From DASYXT01 sp035934555 (GTDB taxonomy: Bacteria > Verrucomicrobiota > Verrucomicrobiia > Limisphaerales > UBA8199): a stretch of 64,000 nucleotides of DNA. The notes under the pieces were generated by a model that did no database searches, was not told where the DNA came from, and worked only from the letters and a program-made list of their open reading frames with translations. Of this stretch, positions 1 to 8,613 are shown piece after piece. A program made the position numbers and the translations under genes. Numbering within the stretch: position 1 is the first letter of the stretch; every line of letters starts with the position of its first letter. The stretch covers positions 62,001-126,000 of the forward strand of contig DASYXT010000030.1 of NCBI GenBank assembly GCA_035934555.1, read 5' to 3'.

Positions 1-329
1 GCGCGATTAATATCCCCATGATCTTCCGACGAAGAGACAATCACAATGGGTATCAGGCGAAGCGGCTTGCCGTTATTCTTCACCCATTCGAGCACCTCGA
101 AGCCGCTCTTGCGCGGCATTTTGATGTCCATGACGATGAGCTTGGGCAAAGGGTGAGCGTCGCGATCGGCGTATTTGCCTTCGCCTTTGAGGTAGCTGAT
201 GGCTTCCTGGCCATCCGTGACAATTTGCAGAGGGTTTCGGATGCGCGCGATCTTGAAGGCCCGTTTGACGAGGAAAATGTCGTTCAGATCGTCCTCAACC
301 AGCAACACCGTGAACTGTCGAGTCTCCAT
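1..329 (-). CDS. CheY-like single-domain response regulator (3' end outside window)
   Basis: Reading the minus strand from the ATG at 329 gives METRQFTVLLVEDD and stays open to the window edge, about 109 residues. The acidic pair is D13/D14, the likely phospho-acceptor is D68 in VMDIKMP, and the switch Ser/Thr position lies in VIVSSSED near residues 99-101. The expected Lys falls just past the edge. A long gap before the phospho-Asp (KGEGKYADRDAHPLPK) and the single receiver domain match the Rcp1-type regulators that usually pair with phytochrome-like or hybrid histidine kinases. The partner is not visible. It is divergent from kdsA, with about 90 bp between the two starts. The overlapping plus-strand ORF is a shadow. 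Confidence 0.85.
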   Translation of the reverse strand, partial: METRQFTVLLVEDDLNDIFLVKRAFKIARIRNPLQIVTDGQEAISYLKGEGKYADRDAHPLPKLIVMDIKMPRKSGFEVLEWVKNNGKPLRLIPIVIVSSSEDHGDINR

Positions 330-420
330 AAAATATACCTAAACCGTTCTGCTTCAATGTAGCCGCCCGGTGCGAAAAAGCCAGTTTTACATTCCCCCCA
401 GCCGCTGCTAAAACCCCACC

Positions 421-1236
421 GTGCAGAATGGAAGTAACCTATGGAAGCAATTGAGCGACGGGCGGCGGCTGACTTTGATCGCCGGTCCGTGCGTGATCGA
501 GGATGAAACGCTCTGCCTCGATGTGGCCGGAACTTTGAAGAAAGTCTGCAACCGACTGGGCATCAACTATGTCTTCAAAGCCAGCTACGATAAGGCCAAT
601 CGCACTTCCGGCGCTACGTTCCGGGGGCCGGGCATGGACCAAGGCCTGGCGATTCTAGCTCGTGTGCGCGCTCAAATAGGTGTGCCGGTACTGACGGATA
701 TCCATACCGACGCGCAGGTAGGCGCGGCGGCTGGGGTGGTGGATATCCTCCAAATCCCGGCATTTCTTTGCCGCCAAACCGATTTGATCAACGCCGCCGT
801 CAAAACCGGGCGCATCGTCAATATCAAGAAAGGCCAATTCCTCTCCCCGAACGAAATGGGGCAGGTGCTGGAGAAGGCGCGCCAGGCGGGCGGGCGCAAA
901 TTGCTGGCGACCGAGCGGGGCACTACCTTCGGCTACAATAACCTTGTCGCCGATATGCGCTCGGTTCCCATCATGAAACGGTTCGGGTGCCCGGTGATTT
1001 TCGATGCGACGCACTCGGTGCAACTGCCCGGGGCAGGGGGCAATCAATCGAGCGGGCAACGGGAGTTTGCGCCGGTGCTCGCCCGGTGCGCGCTGGCCGC
1101 GGGCGCCAACGGACTGTTTATCGAAACGCACCCGGAACCTGACCGGGCGCTAAGCGACGGGCCTAACATGCTCCCGCTGGCACAAATGCCAGGGCTGCTG
1201 AAGAGCTTTCTGAAGTTTTTCGAGGCCAGCAAATGA
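421..1236 (+). CDS. kdsA: 3-deoxy-D-manno-octulosonate 8-phosphate synthase (KDO-8-P synthase)
   Basis: Condenses phosphoenolpyruvate with arabinose 5-phosphate to Kdo-8-phosphate, the cytoplasmic entry to the Kdo core of lipopolysaccharide. At 271 residues it has the family length. The motifs AGPCVIEDE (about 21-29), KASYDKANRTS, DIHTDAQ, KKGQFLSP and THSVQLPG are all present in the family order. The start is GTG at 421, because no in-frame ATG lies near the first conserved block. Its stop overlaps the next start (ATGA), so it is probably translated together with the LPS export genes that follow. Confidence 0.95.
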   Translation: MQNGSNLWKQLSDGRRLTLIAGPCVIEDETLCLDVAGTLKKVCNRLGINYVFKASYDKANRTSGATFRGPGMDQGLAILARVRAQIGVPVLTDIHTDAQVGAAAGVVDILQIPAFLCRQTDLINAAVKTGRIVNIKKGQFLSPNEMGQVLEKARQAGGRKLLATERGTTFGYNNLVADMRSVPIMKRFGCPVIFDATHSVQLPGAGGNQSSGQREFAPVLARCALAAGANGLFIETHPEPDRALSDGPNMLPLAQMPGLLKSFLKFFEASK

Positions 1237-3056
1237 CCGCGAGCCGGATAGCGCTGCTGCTGCTGGGGTTGCTTCCCTCGCTGGCATGCGGCCAAACAGG
1301 GTTCGAAGCCCAGGGCTTCCAGGTCGCCGATCATTTTGATCCGCCCTTCCAGACACAGGTCAAATCACTGCTAAAAGGGGAGCGGGCGCGGCCGATGACC
1401 AATGGCCTGACGCTGGTTCTCGGCGCGGACCTGCTGCTGTTCCGCACCAACGGCGAGCCGGAGTTGTCGGTTCACGCACCGCAATGTTTCTACAATGATA
1501 AAGCGAAAACAGCGGCTTCCGCGGGGCCGATGCAGGCGCAAACCGCCGACGGCAAATTCTCGATCTCCGGTGATGGATTCCTGTGGAAACAAACGAATTC
1601 AAGCCTGGTGGTCTCGAACCACGTCCATTCCATTGTGCATCCGGACCTGCTCACCGGCGCCCCGGGTGACCCGCCCCGCCGCCCCAATAACAATTCCGAG
1701 CGTCTGGACATCTTTTCCGGCCATTTTCTGTACAGCTCTGATAGCGGCAAGGCGGTGTACGCACAGCAGGCGCATGTGAGCGGGACGAACCTGGATGTAA
1801 CCGGCAGCCAACTGACTTTGACCCTGCCGCAGAAGGACCCCCAGCGGCCCGCGGGCTTGGACAGCATTCTGATCGAAACGAACGTGGTGGTGGATTACAC
1901 CAACTACACGGGCACGAATGCGACGCCCTTGCGCCTCACCGGCCAACGCGCGCTTTACTCCACCACCAACGGCCTAATGCATATTACCGGCCAGCCTACC
2001 TGGCGGGCCGAGCAGCGTCACGGCCGTGGTGATGAGTTAACGCTCGACCGAACGAACAAGGTTTTTGAAGCCAACGGCCATGCCTGGCTGGAAATGCCCG
2101 GCCAAAGCCTCGGCGGTTTGCTGCTGGCCTCGAACAGTCCCGCTGCCCAGCGGCCTTCAACCAATCGCCTTGTTCAAATCTGGTCGGATACTTACCAGTT
2201 CCACACCAATTGGGCCGTGTTCCGCGATGAGGTCCGCGTGCGAGAGAGTGAGGGAGAGCAGCCGCGTGGCAGTATGAATTGCGGCTGGATGACGGCATGG
2301 TTCGGGACCAGCAACACCCTCGACCGGTTGGTGGCCCTTACCAATGTGGTCATCGAACAGGCAACAAACCGGTTCACCGGCGCGCAAGCCGTGTACACCG
2401 GTACCAACGGCATCCTGGAGCTGACCGGCAAACCCGCTTGGCGGTCCGGCTCGCGCGAGGGCAACGGCGGATTGGTCCGCCTCAACACCCAAACCCAGGA
2501 CTTGCTGGTCCGGACCAATGCCTGGTTGCGTCTGCCGGCTCACGAACTCAACGAGACCATTGCCACAAGCACTCCGGGCACCCGAAAATCGAAGGCGGCC
2601 GCCGGCCCGCAATTCGCAGATGTTTACTGCGATGAGTATGTGCTCTCCCGCGACCTGGGCGTGTTTCGTGGCGGCGTTTATGTCAGCCACACCAACATGA
2701 ATTGGGCGTGCGAAAGCATGACCGTGCAAGCCATTCCCGGGGGCCAGGTGCTGACTGCCGAACAGGGCGTGGTATTTGATCTGATGAACGACCGCGGCCA
2801 AAAAACTCATGGCCTGGGCGATAAGGCCGTTTATACTAACAGCATTGTTGGCACTGTAACCAATGAGTTGCTTACGTTAACCGGCCAGCCAGCCGTGCTG
2901 ATCAGCACCAACGGCACGGTGGAAAACTCGGTCATTATCATGGACCAGATCCGCGGCACTGTAGTCGTTAAGGGCAAGGACTACCGCCTTTCGGGCACCG
3001 CCAAAGCTGTCGATACGAATCTGTTTACACTGCCGCGCAATAAGCCCAAGAAGTGA
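1233..3056 (+). CDS. large periplasmic OstA/LptC-LptA-like LPS transport protein
   Basis: A 607-residue exported protein with an N-terminal signal (MTASRIALLLLGLLPSLACG). It then shows repeated beta-rich segments in which phrases of the type RLTGQ.ALY..TNG...ITG.P.WR recur (about residues 230-270, 380-410 and 530-560), as in the stacked OstA/LptA beta-jellyroll. It is more than three times the size of a single LptA or LptC. The position between kdsA and lptB, with ATGA overlaps on both sides, is where lptC and lptA normally lie. I infer that it forms the periplasmic bridge for lipopolysaccharide, perhaps doing both jobs. The exact split between LptC-like and LptA-like parts cannot be fixed by eye. 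Confidence 0.75.
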   Translation: MTASRIALLLLGLLPSLACGQTGFEAQGFQVADHFDPPFQTQVKSLLKGERARPMTNGLTLVLGADLLLFRTNGEPELSVHAPQCFYNDKAKTAASAGPMQAQTADGKFSISGDGFLWKQTNSSLVVSNHVHSIVHPDLLTGAPGDPPRRPNNNSERLDIFSGHFLYSSDSGKAVYAQQAHVSGTNLDVTGSQLTLTLPQKDPQRPAGLDSILIETNVVVDYTNYTGTNATPLRLTGQRALYSTTNGLMHITGQPTWRAEQRHGRGDELTLDRTNKVFEANGHAWLEMPGQSLGGLLLASNSPAAQRPSTNRLVQIWSDTYQFHTNWAVFRDEVRVRESEGEQPRGSMNCGWMTAWFGTSNTLDRLVALTNVVIEQATNRFTGAQAVYTGTNGILELTGKPAWRSGSREGNGGLVRLNTQTQDLLVRTNAWLRLPAHELNETIATSTPGTRKSKAAAGPQFADVYCDEYVLSRDLGVFRGGVYVSHTNMNWACESMTVQAIPGGQVLTAEQGVVFDLMNDRGQKTHGLGDKAVYTNSIVGTVTNELLTLTGQPAVLISTNGTVENSVIIMDQIRGTVVVKGKDYRLSGTAKAVDTNLFTLPRNKPKK

Positions 3057-3847
3057 TGCCTGAACCGCAAACCGAACATCATCTCACCGAAGAGGTGAGC
3101 GCCCAACAACCCGCTCCGTTGCAGGAGCCGCTGCTGTCCACCGATAAGCTGGTGAAGGAATACCGGCACCGGCGAGTCGTCAGCGGCGTTTCCATCAGCG
3201 TCGCGCCCGGCGAGATCGTTGGGCTGCTCGGGCCCAACGGCGCCGGCAAAACCACCACCTTCAATATTGTTGTGGGGCTGGTGCGCCCGGATGCAGGGGC
3301 GGTTCGGTTCCAAGGCCGCGAGATTACCAAAAAGGCGATGCACCTGCGCGCTCGCCTCGGCATCGGTTATCTGACGCAGGAACCTTCCATCTTCCGCAAG
3401 CTGTCGGTTGAACAGAACATTCTGGCCATCCTCGAGACCTGCCGAATGAATCGCGCCGAGCGGAAAGTGCGGCTTAAGTATCTGCTGGAAGAACTGGACC
3501 TGACCCGCTTGTCCAAGAGCAAGGCTTACACGCTTAGCGGCGGGGAAAAGCGCCGGTTGGAGATCACCCGCGCGCTGGTGACCAGCCCCAAGTTGCTGCT
3601 GCTGGACGAGCCGTTCAGCGGGATCGACCCGATTGCCGTCTATGAAGTGCAAAAGATCGTCCGCCGCTTGCGTGAGCGCGGCCTGGGGATTCTGATTACC
3701 GACCATAACGTCCGCGAGACGCTCAAGCTGGTGGACCGCGCCTACCTCATTCATAAAGGCGAGGTTGTCTATGAAGGCGCCGCCGAACAGTTGGTCGATG
3801 ATCCCAAAGCTCGCGAAATTTATCTCGGACCGGACTTCAACCTATGA
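3056..3847 (+). CDS. lptB: LPS export ABC transporter ATP-binding protein
   Basis: Cytoplasmic ATPase of the LptBFG complex that pulls lipopolysaccharide from the inner membrane. Walker A is GPNGAGKTT (59-67), with a signature LSGGEKRR, Walker B LLLLDEPFSGIDP and the switch His in ITDHNVRET, all typical of LptB. The ATG at 3056 overlaps the previous stop (TGATG) and is preferred over a GTG one codon upstream. The protein has about 27 extra N-terminal residues compared with the usual 240-residue LptB. LptF and LptG are not in the window. Confidence 0.93.
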   Translation: MPEPQTEHHLTEEVSAQQPAPLQEPLLSTDKLVKEYRHRRVVSGVSISVAPGEIVGLLGPNGAGKTTTFNIVVGLVRPDAGAVRFQGREITKKAMHLRARLGIGYLTQEPSIFRKLSVEQNILAILETCRMNRAERKVRLKYLLEELDLTRLSKSKAYTLSGGEKRRLEITRALVTSPKLLLLDEPFSGIDPIAVYEVQKIVRRLRERGLGILITDHNVRETLKLVDRAYLIHKGEVVYEGAAEQLVDDPKAREIYLGPDFNL

Positions 3848-3873
3848 TGCGCATTTTGTCGCGCCTTTGACGC

Positions 3874-4821
3874 ATGCACCGTGATATTGTCACCGTCGAA
3901 CGGTTCTACACCGAACAAGCCGGTGCGCTCGAACTGACCCTCGTCGCGGGCGCGGCTGGCTTGAAACGGATCATTCGCGAACCAACCGTCAACCGGCCGG
4001 GCCTCGTTTTATCCGGGTTCACCCGCTACTTCGCCTTTAAACGCGTGCAAGTGATCGGCAATGCCGAGGCCTATTTCCTCAAGTCACTCTCGGAGGCGGA
4101 ACGTATCGAACGCTACAAGACCTTCTTCGGTTACAAATTGGCGTGCGTCGTGTTCTCGCGCAATCTCCACCCCGACCGTCAGTTTCTGCGCGCCGCCGAG
4201 CAGGCTGCCGTGGCCATTTTCCGCTGTCCGCTGGTGACGATGAAGTTCATCAACCTGGCGACGCTCATGTTGGAAATGATGTTTGCTCCTCGCGGCACCG
4301 AAATGGGCAGCATGGTCGATATCCTCGGGGTGGGCGTCATCCTGCGGGGCGAGAGCGGCATCGGTAAAAGCGAGAGCGTGCTGGCGTTAATTGAGCGCGG
4401 TTACAGCCTGGTCGCCGACGACATCACCAAGGTGATGCTGGTCGATGGCCGGGAAGTTGTCGGGACCAGCGCCGAGGTGACCCGCAACCACATGGAGGTG
4501 CGCGGCATCGGCATCATCAATGTGGCCGCGATGTTCGGTGTCCGCAGCATCCGCCATGAGAAACGCGTCGATCTGGTCGTTACACTCAAAGCCTGGAACG
4601 AAGTGCCGGATATGGACCGGCTGGGCATGGACCAGGAGTATGTTAAAATCCTCGGCATCGACGTTCCCCACATCACCATACCGGTGCGGCCCGGACGCGA
4701 CCTGGCCCGGCTCATCGAGGTCGCCGCGTTCCAGACCAAGCTCAAATCCTCCGGTTACAATCCTGCCAAAGAGCTCAATGACCGCCTGATCGCGCGCATG
4801 ACCGCCGTCGGCAAGCTTTGA
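3874..4821 (+). CDS. hprK: HPr kinase/phosphorylase
   Basis: Bifunctional enzyme that phosphorylates a serine of HPr with ATP or PPi and removes it with phosphate. The C-terminal catalytic domain has the P-loop GESGIGKS (159-166) followed by LIERGYSLVADD, and the family block EVRGIGIINV (about 210). At 315 residues it has family length. The motif just before the P-loop reads MGSMVDI (M144-G145), whereas the well-studied Firmicutes enzymes have His-Gly there. It lies 26 bp after lptB and upstream of ptsH, so the kinase and its substrate are encoded together. No sugar-specific PTS genes are visible, which suggests a regulatory rather than a transport role. Confidence 0.92.
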   Translation: MHRDIVTVERFYTEQAGALELTLVAGAAGLKRIIREPTVNRPGLVLSGFTRYFAFKRVQVIGNAEAYFLKSLSEAERIERYKTFFGYKLACVVFSRNLHPDRQFLRAAEQAAVAIFRCPLVTMKFINLATLMLEMMFAPRGTEMGSMVDILGVGVILRGESGIGKSESVLALIERGYSLVADDITKVMLVDGREVVGTSAEVTRNHMEVRGIGIINVAAMFGVRSIRHEKRVDLVVTLKAWNEVPDMDRLGMDQEYVKILGIDVPHITIPVRPGRDLARLIEVAAFQTKLKSSGYNPAKELNDRLIARMTAVGKL

Positions 4822-4850
4822 CCCAGGCAGCTTTTTAAGGAGAGGTTTTC

Positions 4851-4890
4851 CTCTGCGTTGCTTCGCGTTCTTTGCCTCTTTGCGTTGTTC
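4851..4890. repeat. degenerate TTTGCGTT-type low-complexity repeat
   Basis: A run of variants of CTTTGCGTT/CTCTGCGTT/TTCGCGTTC lies between hprK and the palindromic element. No ORF explains it. It looks like intergenic simple repeat. Confidence 0.5.
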
Positions 4891-4915
4891 CCCTTTCCGG
4901 TACTTTTGGTGGTAC

Positions 4916-5046
4916 CCCCTCAGTGAAGGCGGCCGGAGCGCGGACTTTAGCTTTAGTCCGCAGCAAGGTCCGCTGTGGCGGGATTTTCGAATGTTGCTGC
5001 GGACTAAAGTCCACGCCCCGGCGCCATTCCCGCCGTCACTGAGGGG
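4916..5046. repeat. dispersed palindromic element, copy A (CCCCTCAGTGA ends)
   Basis: 131 bp bounded by inverted ends CCCCTCAGTGA (4916-4926) and TCACTGAGGGG (5036-5046). Inside, CGGACTTTAGCTTTAGTCCG near 4940-4960 and a second TGCGGACTAAAGTCC near 4998-5012 face each other. Related copies are at 36080-36222 (same ends), 17701-17855, 37303-37489 and a short variant at 6681-6720. It contains no credible ORF. The structure is that of a MITE or REP-like element. Confidence 0.8.
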
Positions 5047-5149
5047 ACACTTTTGGCGCCAGTTTTTATTGGCAAAAGCTGCCCGGCTCGAGTAGGTATA
5101 GCCGGAACGCGGAATGAGCGCAAAGAAGCTGGCAGAAAGCAGTCCAACA

Positions 5150-5413
5150 ATGACGAAAGATTTTTTGGTGGCCAATAAACTGGGGATTCATGCCCGCCCG
5201 GCCGCCATGTTTGTCAAAACGGCCAACCGCTTCCACTGCGACATTTTCGTCGAGAAAGACGGAGAGCGCGTCAACGGAAAGAGCATCATGGGTCTGATGA
5301 TGCTCGCCGCCGGACCGGGCAGCAGACTTACCGTCCATGCCCAGGGCCAGGACGCCTCGCAAGCTTTGCAGGAAATTGAGACCCTCATCAAACGCAAGTT
5401 TGACGAGGACTAA
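5150..5413 (+). CDS. ptsH: phosphocarrier protein HPr
   Basis: Small phosphoacceptor. From the ATG at 5150 the protein is 87 residues, the normal HPr length. His14 in GIHARPAA corresponds to the PTS-phosphorylated His15, and Ser45 in NGKSIMG to the HprK target Ser46. An in-frame ATG at 5114 would add 12 residues (MSAKKLAESSPT) that HPr proteins do not normally have; neither start has a strong ribosome site. It stands eight bases ahead of gatC. With hprK upstream and no EII genes nearby, I infer a signalling HPr. Confidence 0.93.
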   Translation: MTKDFLVANKLGIHARPAAMFVKTANRFHCDIFVEKDGERVNGKSIMGLMMLAAGPGSRLTVHAQGQDASQALQEIETLIKRKFDED

Positions 5414-5421
5414 GCAACCTC

Positions 5422-5709
5422 ATGGCCGCTGAAAACATCGACATCCGCTACGTCGCACACCTGGCGCGGCTTGCGCTTACGCCCGAAGAGGAACAGACCT
5501 TGGGCGCCCAATTACAGAACATTCTCGGTTACATCGAAAAGTTGAAGGAAGTGGATGTCCGCCAGGTCGAGCCTACCGCGCACGCTTTTCCACTCGTGAA
5601 TGTGGTCCGCCCGGACGAGGTTCACTCCGGCCTCACGCAAGAGCAGGCGCTGGCCAACGCCCCGGCCCAGGCCAATGGGCTGTTTGTCGTGCCGAAGATT
5701 GTTGAGTGA
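5422..5709 (+). CDS. gatC: Asp-tRNA(Asn)/Glu-tRNA(Gln) amidotransferase subunit C
   Basis: A 95-residue GatC, which stabilises GatA in the enzyme that converts misacylated Glu-tRNA(Gln) or Asp-tRNA(Asn). The family pattern is clear: IRYVAHLARLALT.EE, LGYIEKLKEVDVRQVEPTAH and VVRPDEV near the middle, ending in a VPKIVE-like tail. It follows ptsH by eight bases and is probably co-transcribed. gatA and gatB are not adjacent; the next gene lies on the other strand. Confidence 0.95.
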   Translation: MAAENIDIRYVAHLARLALTPEEEQTLGAQLQNILGYIEKLKEVDVRQVEPTAHAFPLVNVVRPDEVHSGLTQEQALANAPAQANGLFVVPKIVE

Positions 5710-5776
5710 TCCCGGCCCCCGGCCTAAGAGCATCAATACTCAATACGACTCATTGGGAAGTGCTCGTTGGTAAGCC

Positions 5777-6616
5777 TCACCAGCGCTGTTTATAACCGTC
5801 CTGCATCCACCGATAATCCGGCAATTCCGCTGCCGGCACCGATTGCGGTAAGAAGCCCCGGTAGCTCTTCGGCACTCTCCACTTGCGATACTCGGCGTGG
5901 CCATCGCCGAAGGCGAGATTGGCCCCCTGGCTGTGGCGGTTGGCCGGGATGTCCCACCAGGTTTGAGCATCACCGAAGAACTGCTGGTTCGGCATGCCGA
6001 AAGTGCAATCCATGATCTCATCTTCATGCACATCCAGGAATACGAACAGCCGGGCTGGATCGGGGTTTTTAATCTCGGTGAGCCGCTTAAAACAAGGTGA
6101 GTACCAATTGTATGGATCGAGGTCGGGTGTGCCGTTGATGCACAAGCTCATATTGTAACTCCGCCAGCGCAACAGCGACAGCGGGGGCTGCCCCGGCGGC
6201 TGGACTTTCGAGCGATCGGCCGGACAGTGATAAATCGCCAGCGAGGTGTTGTAAGGAAACAGCAGGCCGTTCTGAATGCCCGCCGGGTCGGCGTCATAAG
6301 GCGCGTAGTTGGTGCACCACGAAGCCGCCCCAACGCTCGGGCCGGAACCGATCAGCGCAATGGAATTGTTCGGCGGCAGGCTGTCGTTATGGTCGAGGGC
6401 GTAGAGATGCCAGCAGGTTTCGAGTTGTTTGAGATTGTTCAGGCAGGCGAGGCTCAAGGCGCGCGTTTTGGCTGCATTGAGCGCCGGCAACAGCAGCGCA
6501 GCCAAAATCGCAATGATCACGATGACAACCAGCAACTCGATCAGCGTGAACCCGGCGGCGCCAACCCGGCGGCGGTTCTCCCGCCGGCACCCATCGGGTT
6601 TCGCATTTGCGTTCAC
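5777..6616 (-). CDS. prepilin-type N-methylation/H-X9-DG secreted protein
   Basis: 279 residues. The N terminus carries the type IV prepilin/type II pseudopilin cleavage site and helix GFTLIELLVVIVIIAILAA (about 22-40), preceded by a basic leader. The C-terminal half has NLAFGDGHAEYRKW, the H-X9-DG-type signature common in prepilin-like proteins of Verrucomicrobia and Planctomycetes. These proteins are cut by a prepilin peptidase and are thought to be periplasmic or surface pseudopilins; their roles are mostly unknown. It converges with gatC and is divergent from the arsenic operon. Confidence 0.85.
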   Translation of the reverse strand: MNANAKPDGCRRENRRRVGAAGFTLIELLVVIVIIAILAALLLPALNAAKTRALSLACLNNLKQLETCWHLYALDHNDSLPPNNSIALIGSGPSVGAASWCTNYAPYDADPAGIQNGLLFPYNTSLAIYHCPADRSKVQPPGQPPLSLLRWRSYNMSLCINGTPDLDPYNWYSPCFKRLTEIKNPDPARLFVFLDVHEDEIMDCTFGMPNQQFFGDAQTWWDIPANRHSQGANLAFGDGHAEYRKWRVPKSYRGFLPQSVPAAELPDYRWMQDGYKQRW

Positions 6617-6680
6617 CGGGGTTCAGTATATGTCAATTTGCTTTGGAATGAAAGTCGAAAGCGAGGAGCAGCAATCGGGC

Positions 6681-6720
6681 GGAGCGCGGACATTCCTGTC
6701 AGACATCCCTGTCCGCTGCA
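6681..6720. repeat. dispersed palindromic element, short variant E
   Basis: GGAGCGCGGACATTCCTGTC followed by TGTCCGCTGCA. The arms GCGGACA (6686-6692) and TGTCCGC (6710-6716) are inverted. The GGAGCGCGGAC core matches the longer copies elsewhere in the window. Confidence 0.55.
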
Positions 6721-6788
6721 ATGTGATTTTGGCATTGGATTTCGAGTTTTCATTTTGCATTTGACTCCGGCGCTGGCTGGGTGCATTT

Positions 6789-6814
6789 TATATTTCGTTA
6801 TATGTCGAAATATA
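6789..6814. promoter_or_regulatory. palindromic operator upstream of arsR
   Basis: A perfect inverted repeat TATATTTCG / CGAAATATA with eight bases between the arms, ending ten bases before the arsR start. An AT-rich dyad in this place is typical of an autorepressed ArsR/SmtB operator. Arsenite binding to ArsR would release it and switch on arsR-arsC-arsM-acr3. Confidence 0.75.
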
Positions 6815-6824
6815 GTAATAAATC

Positions 6825-7190
6825 ATGCGCGCCTTGATGAATATCACCAAAGCGCTGGCGGACGAAACCCGGGTCCGGATGCTGTTGACCCTGAGGGGCG
6901 GGGAACTTTGCGTTTGCCAGATCACCGAGGTGTTTGCCCTCGCGCCCTCGACGGTTTCCAAACATCTGTCGATCCTGTACCAGGCTGGGTTGGCCGAGTC
7001 GCGCAAAGAGGGGCGTTGGATGTACTACCGGCTACCCGGCAAGAACGCTCCACCGGCCGTTCGCCGGGCGCTCGAATGGGTGGCGCAATCCATCAATGGC
7101 GAAGCCCAGGTGGCCAAAGACCAGGCGCGCCTCAGAAAGATCCAGGCGATGGACCCTGTCGAACTGTGCCGACGCCAAGGCCGCAAATGA
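6825..7190 (+). CDS. arsR: ArsR-family arsenite-responsive repressor
   Basis: 121 residues with a winged helix fold: KALADETRVRMLLTL at the N terminus, a recognition helix STVSKHLSILYQAGL, then the wing GRWMYYRL. The metal motif ELCVCQ places Cys29 and Cys31 in the helix before the recognition helix, the As(III)-type site of the ELCVCDL class. The ATG at 6825 lies just after the palindrome; an in-frame ATG at 6837 is a possible alternative. It overlaps arsC by ATGA. Confidence 0.92.
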   Translation: MRALMNITKALADETRVRMLLTLRGGELCVCQITEVFALAPSTVSKHLSILYQAGLAESRKEGRWMYYRLPGKNAPPAVRRALEWVAQSINGEAQVAKDQARLRKIQAMDPVELCRRQGRK

Positions 7191-7687
7191 AACCTACTGT
7201 GCTGATTCTGTGCACCGGCAACTCCTGTCGCAGCCATTTGGCGGAAGGGATTCTGCGGGCGGCGGTCGGCGAGTGGCTCGAGGTGCGGAGCGCAGGCTCA
7301 AAGCCGGCGGGCTACGTGCATCCGTTGGCCGTCCAGGTGATGAAGGAAATCGGGATTGATATTTCGGGCCAGCGCTCGAAGCACCTGAATGAATTTCTTG
7401 ATGAGCCGATTGAGACGGTGATCACCCTTTGCGGCCATGCCGACCAGGCCTGCCCGATGTTTCCCGGCCAGGTGAATCGTTACCACTGGGGGTTTGCGGA
7501 TCCCGCGCACGCGACCGGCACGGAGTCAGAAAAACTGGCCGAATTTCGGCGCGTTCGCGATGAGATCAAACGAGTGTTTGAGGCCTATGCCGCAGGGCGG
7601 AAAGACCAGCTCCGGGCGAGAGGCTGGCAACCCCAACCAGGCTCGCCGGAAACGGGCAAAATGCTTTTAAGAAAGGACAATCAATGA
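7187..7687 (+). CDS. arsC: arsenate reductase, low-molecular-weight phosphatase type (thioredoxin-linked)
   Basis: 166 residues. The phosphatase P-loop is CTGNSCR (C9 to R15). The redox pair is C82 and C89 in LCGHADQACP, the same numbers as in the staphylococcal plasmid pI258 enzyme, and HWGFADPA carries the catalytic acid D105. It reduces arsenate to arsenite with electrons from thioredoxin. The start is fixed by the ATGA overlap with arsR and by the first conserved strand (PTVLILCTGN). A much longer in-frame open frame upstream has no coding support. Confidence 0.95.
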   Translation: MKPTVLILCTGNSCRSHLAEGILRAAVGEWLEVRSAGSKPAGYVHPLAVQVMKEIGIDISGQRSKHLNEFLDEPIETVITLCGHADQACPMFPGQVNRYHWGFADPAHATGTESEKLAEFRRVRDEIKRVFEAYAAGRKDQLRARGWQPQPGSPETGKMLLRKDNQ

Positions 7688-8589
7688 ATACTCCAGTTAA
7701 ACGAACGGAAGAGGAAGTGAGACAGGCCGTGCGCAGCGGCTACGGTCAGATTGCCAAAACCGGCGGGTCCGGTTCGGGTGCACGGGTGAGTTGTTGCGGC
7801 AGCACGCCTGTAGCATCGGCGGCATTGGCCCGTCACATCGGTTATTCGGCGGCGGAGCTCGCAGCGTTGCCCGAGGGCGCCAACCTGGGACTGTCCTGCG
7901 GCAACCCAAACGCCTTGGCGTCACTCAAACTCGGCGAAGTCGTGCTGGACCTTGGCAGTGGCGGCGGATTTGATGCGTTTATCGCAGCAAAGAAGGTTGG
8001 GGCATCCGGAAAGGTTATCGGTGTTGACATGACCCCGGAAATGCTCACCCGCGCGCGCAAGAACATCGCCGGGTTCCGACAGAGTACTGGCTTGGAAAAC
8101 GTCGAGTTCCGTCTTGGTGAAATCGAACACCTCCCCGTGCCGGACTCGAGCGTGGACGTGGTTATCTCCAACTGCGTCATAAATCTTTCGCCCGACAAGC
8201 CGCAAGTCTGGCGGGAAATGGCCCGGGTGCTAAAGCCTGGCGGCCGCGTGGCTGTATCTGATTTGGCGTTACTGAAGCCGCTACCACCGGCGATTTTGCA
8301 GATGGTCGAAGCGCTGGTGGGCTGTGTCGCCGGCGCGGTGCTCGCGTCCCAGACCGAGCAGATGGCCAGAGATGCCGGCTTAACGGCGATACGCCTCAAT
8401 CCAAAAACCGCTTACATCGAGGGGATGGTCGATTGGCAGGACCCGCTCTACCAAAAGATCATCGCCAACCTGCCGGCCGGCGCCAAGCCGAGTGAGTACA
8501 TCACCAGTCTGGAAGTCACAGCGCAAAAGGCGAACCCCGCCAAGGAGACCACGACCTCCTGTTGCGGGCCGGACTGCTGCACGCCCTAA
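7684..8589 (+). CDS. arsM: arsenite S-adenosylmethionine methyltransferase
   Basis: 301 residues. The SAM-binding motif is VVLDLGSGGGFDAF (about 87-100). The arsenic-binding cysteines expected for ArsM are visible: C72 (LSCGNP), C164 (ISNCVINLSPDK) and C214 (ALVGCVAGA). There are extra cysteine pairs near the N terminus (C37/C38) and at the C terminus (SCCGPDCC). It methylates As(III), giving volatile or excretable species. The start overlaps arsC (ATGA). Confidence 0.93.
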   Translation: MNTPVKRTEEEVRQAVRSGYGQIAKTGGSGSGARVSCCGSTPVASAALARHIGYSAAELAALPEGANLGLSCGNPNALASLKLGEVVLDLGSGGGFDAFIAAKKVGASGKVIGVDMTPEMLTRARKNIAGFRQSTGLENVEFRLGEIEHLPVPDSSVDVVISNCVINLSPDKPQVWREMARVLKPGGRVAVSDLALLKPLPPAILQMVEALVGCVAGAVLASQTEQMARDAGLTAIRLNPKTAYIEGMVDWQDPLYQKIIANLPAGAKPSEYITSLEVTAQKANPAKETTTSCCGPDCCTP

Positions 8590-8613
8590 ACAGGAAACCT
8601 TCGGAACTGCCCC

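Noticed and set aside
6227..7186. Long plus-strand open frame in front of arsC
   Set aside because: It runs antisense to the prepilin-like gene and out of frame through arsR. The ArsC family begins at 7187.
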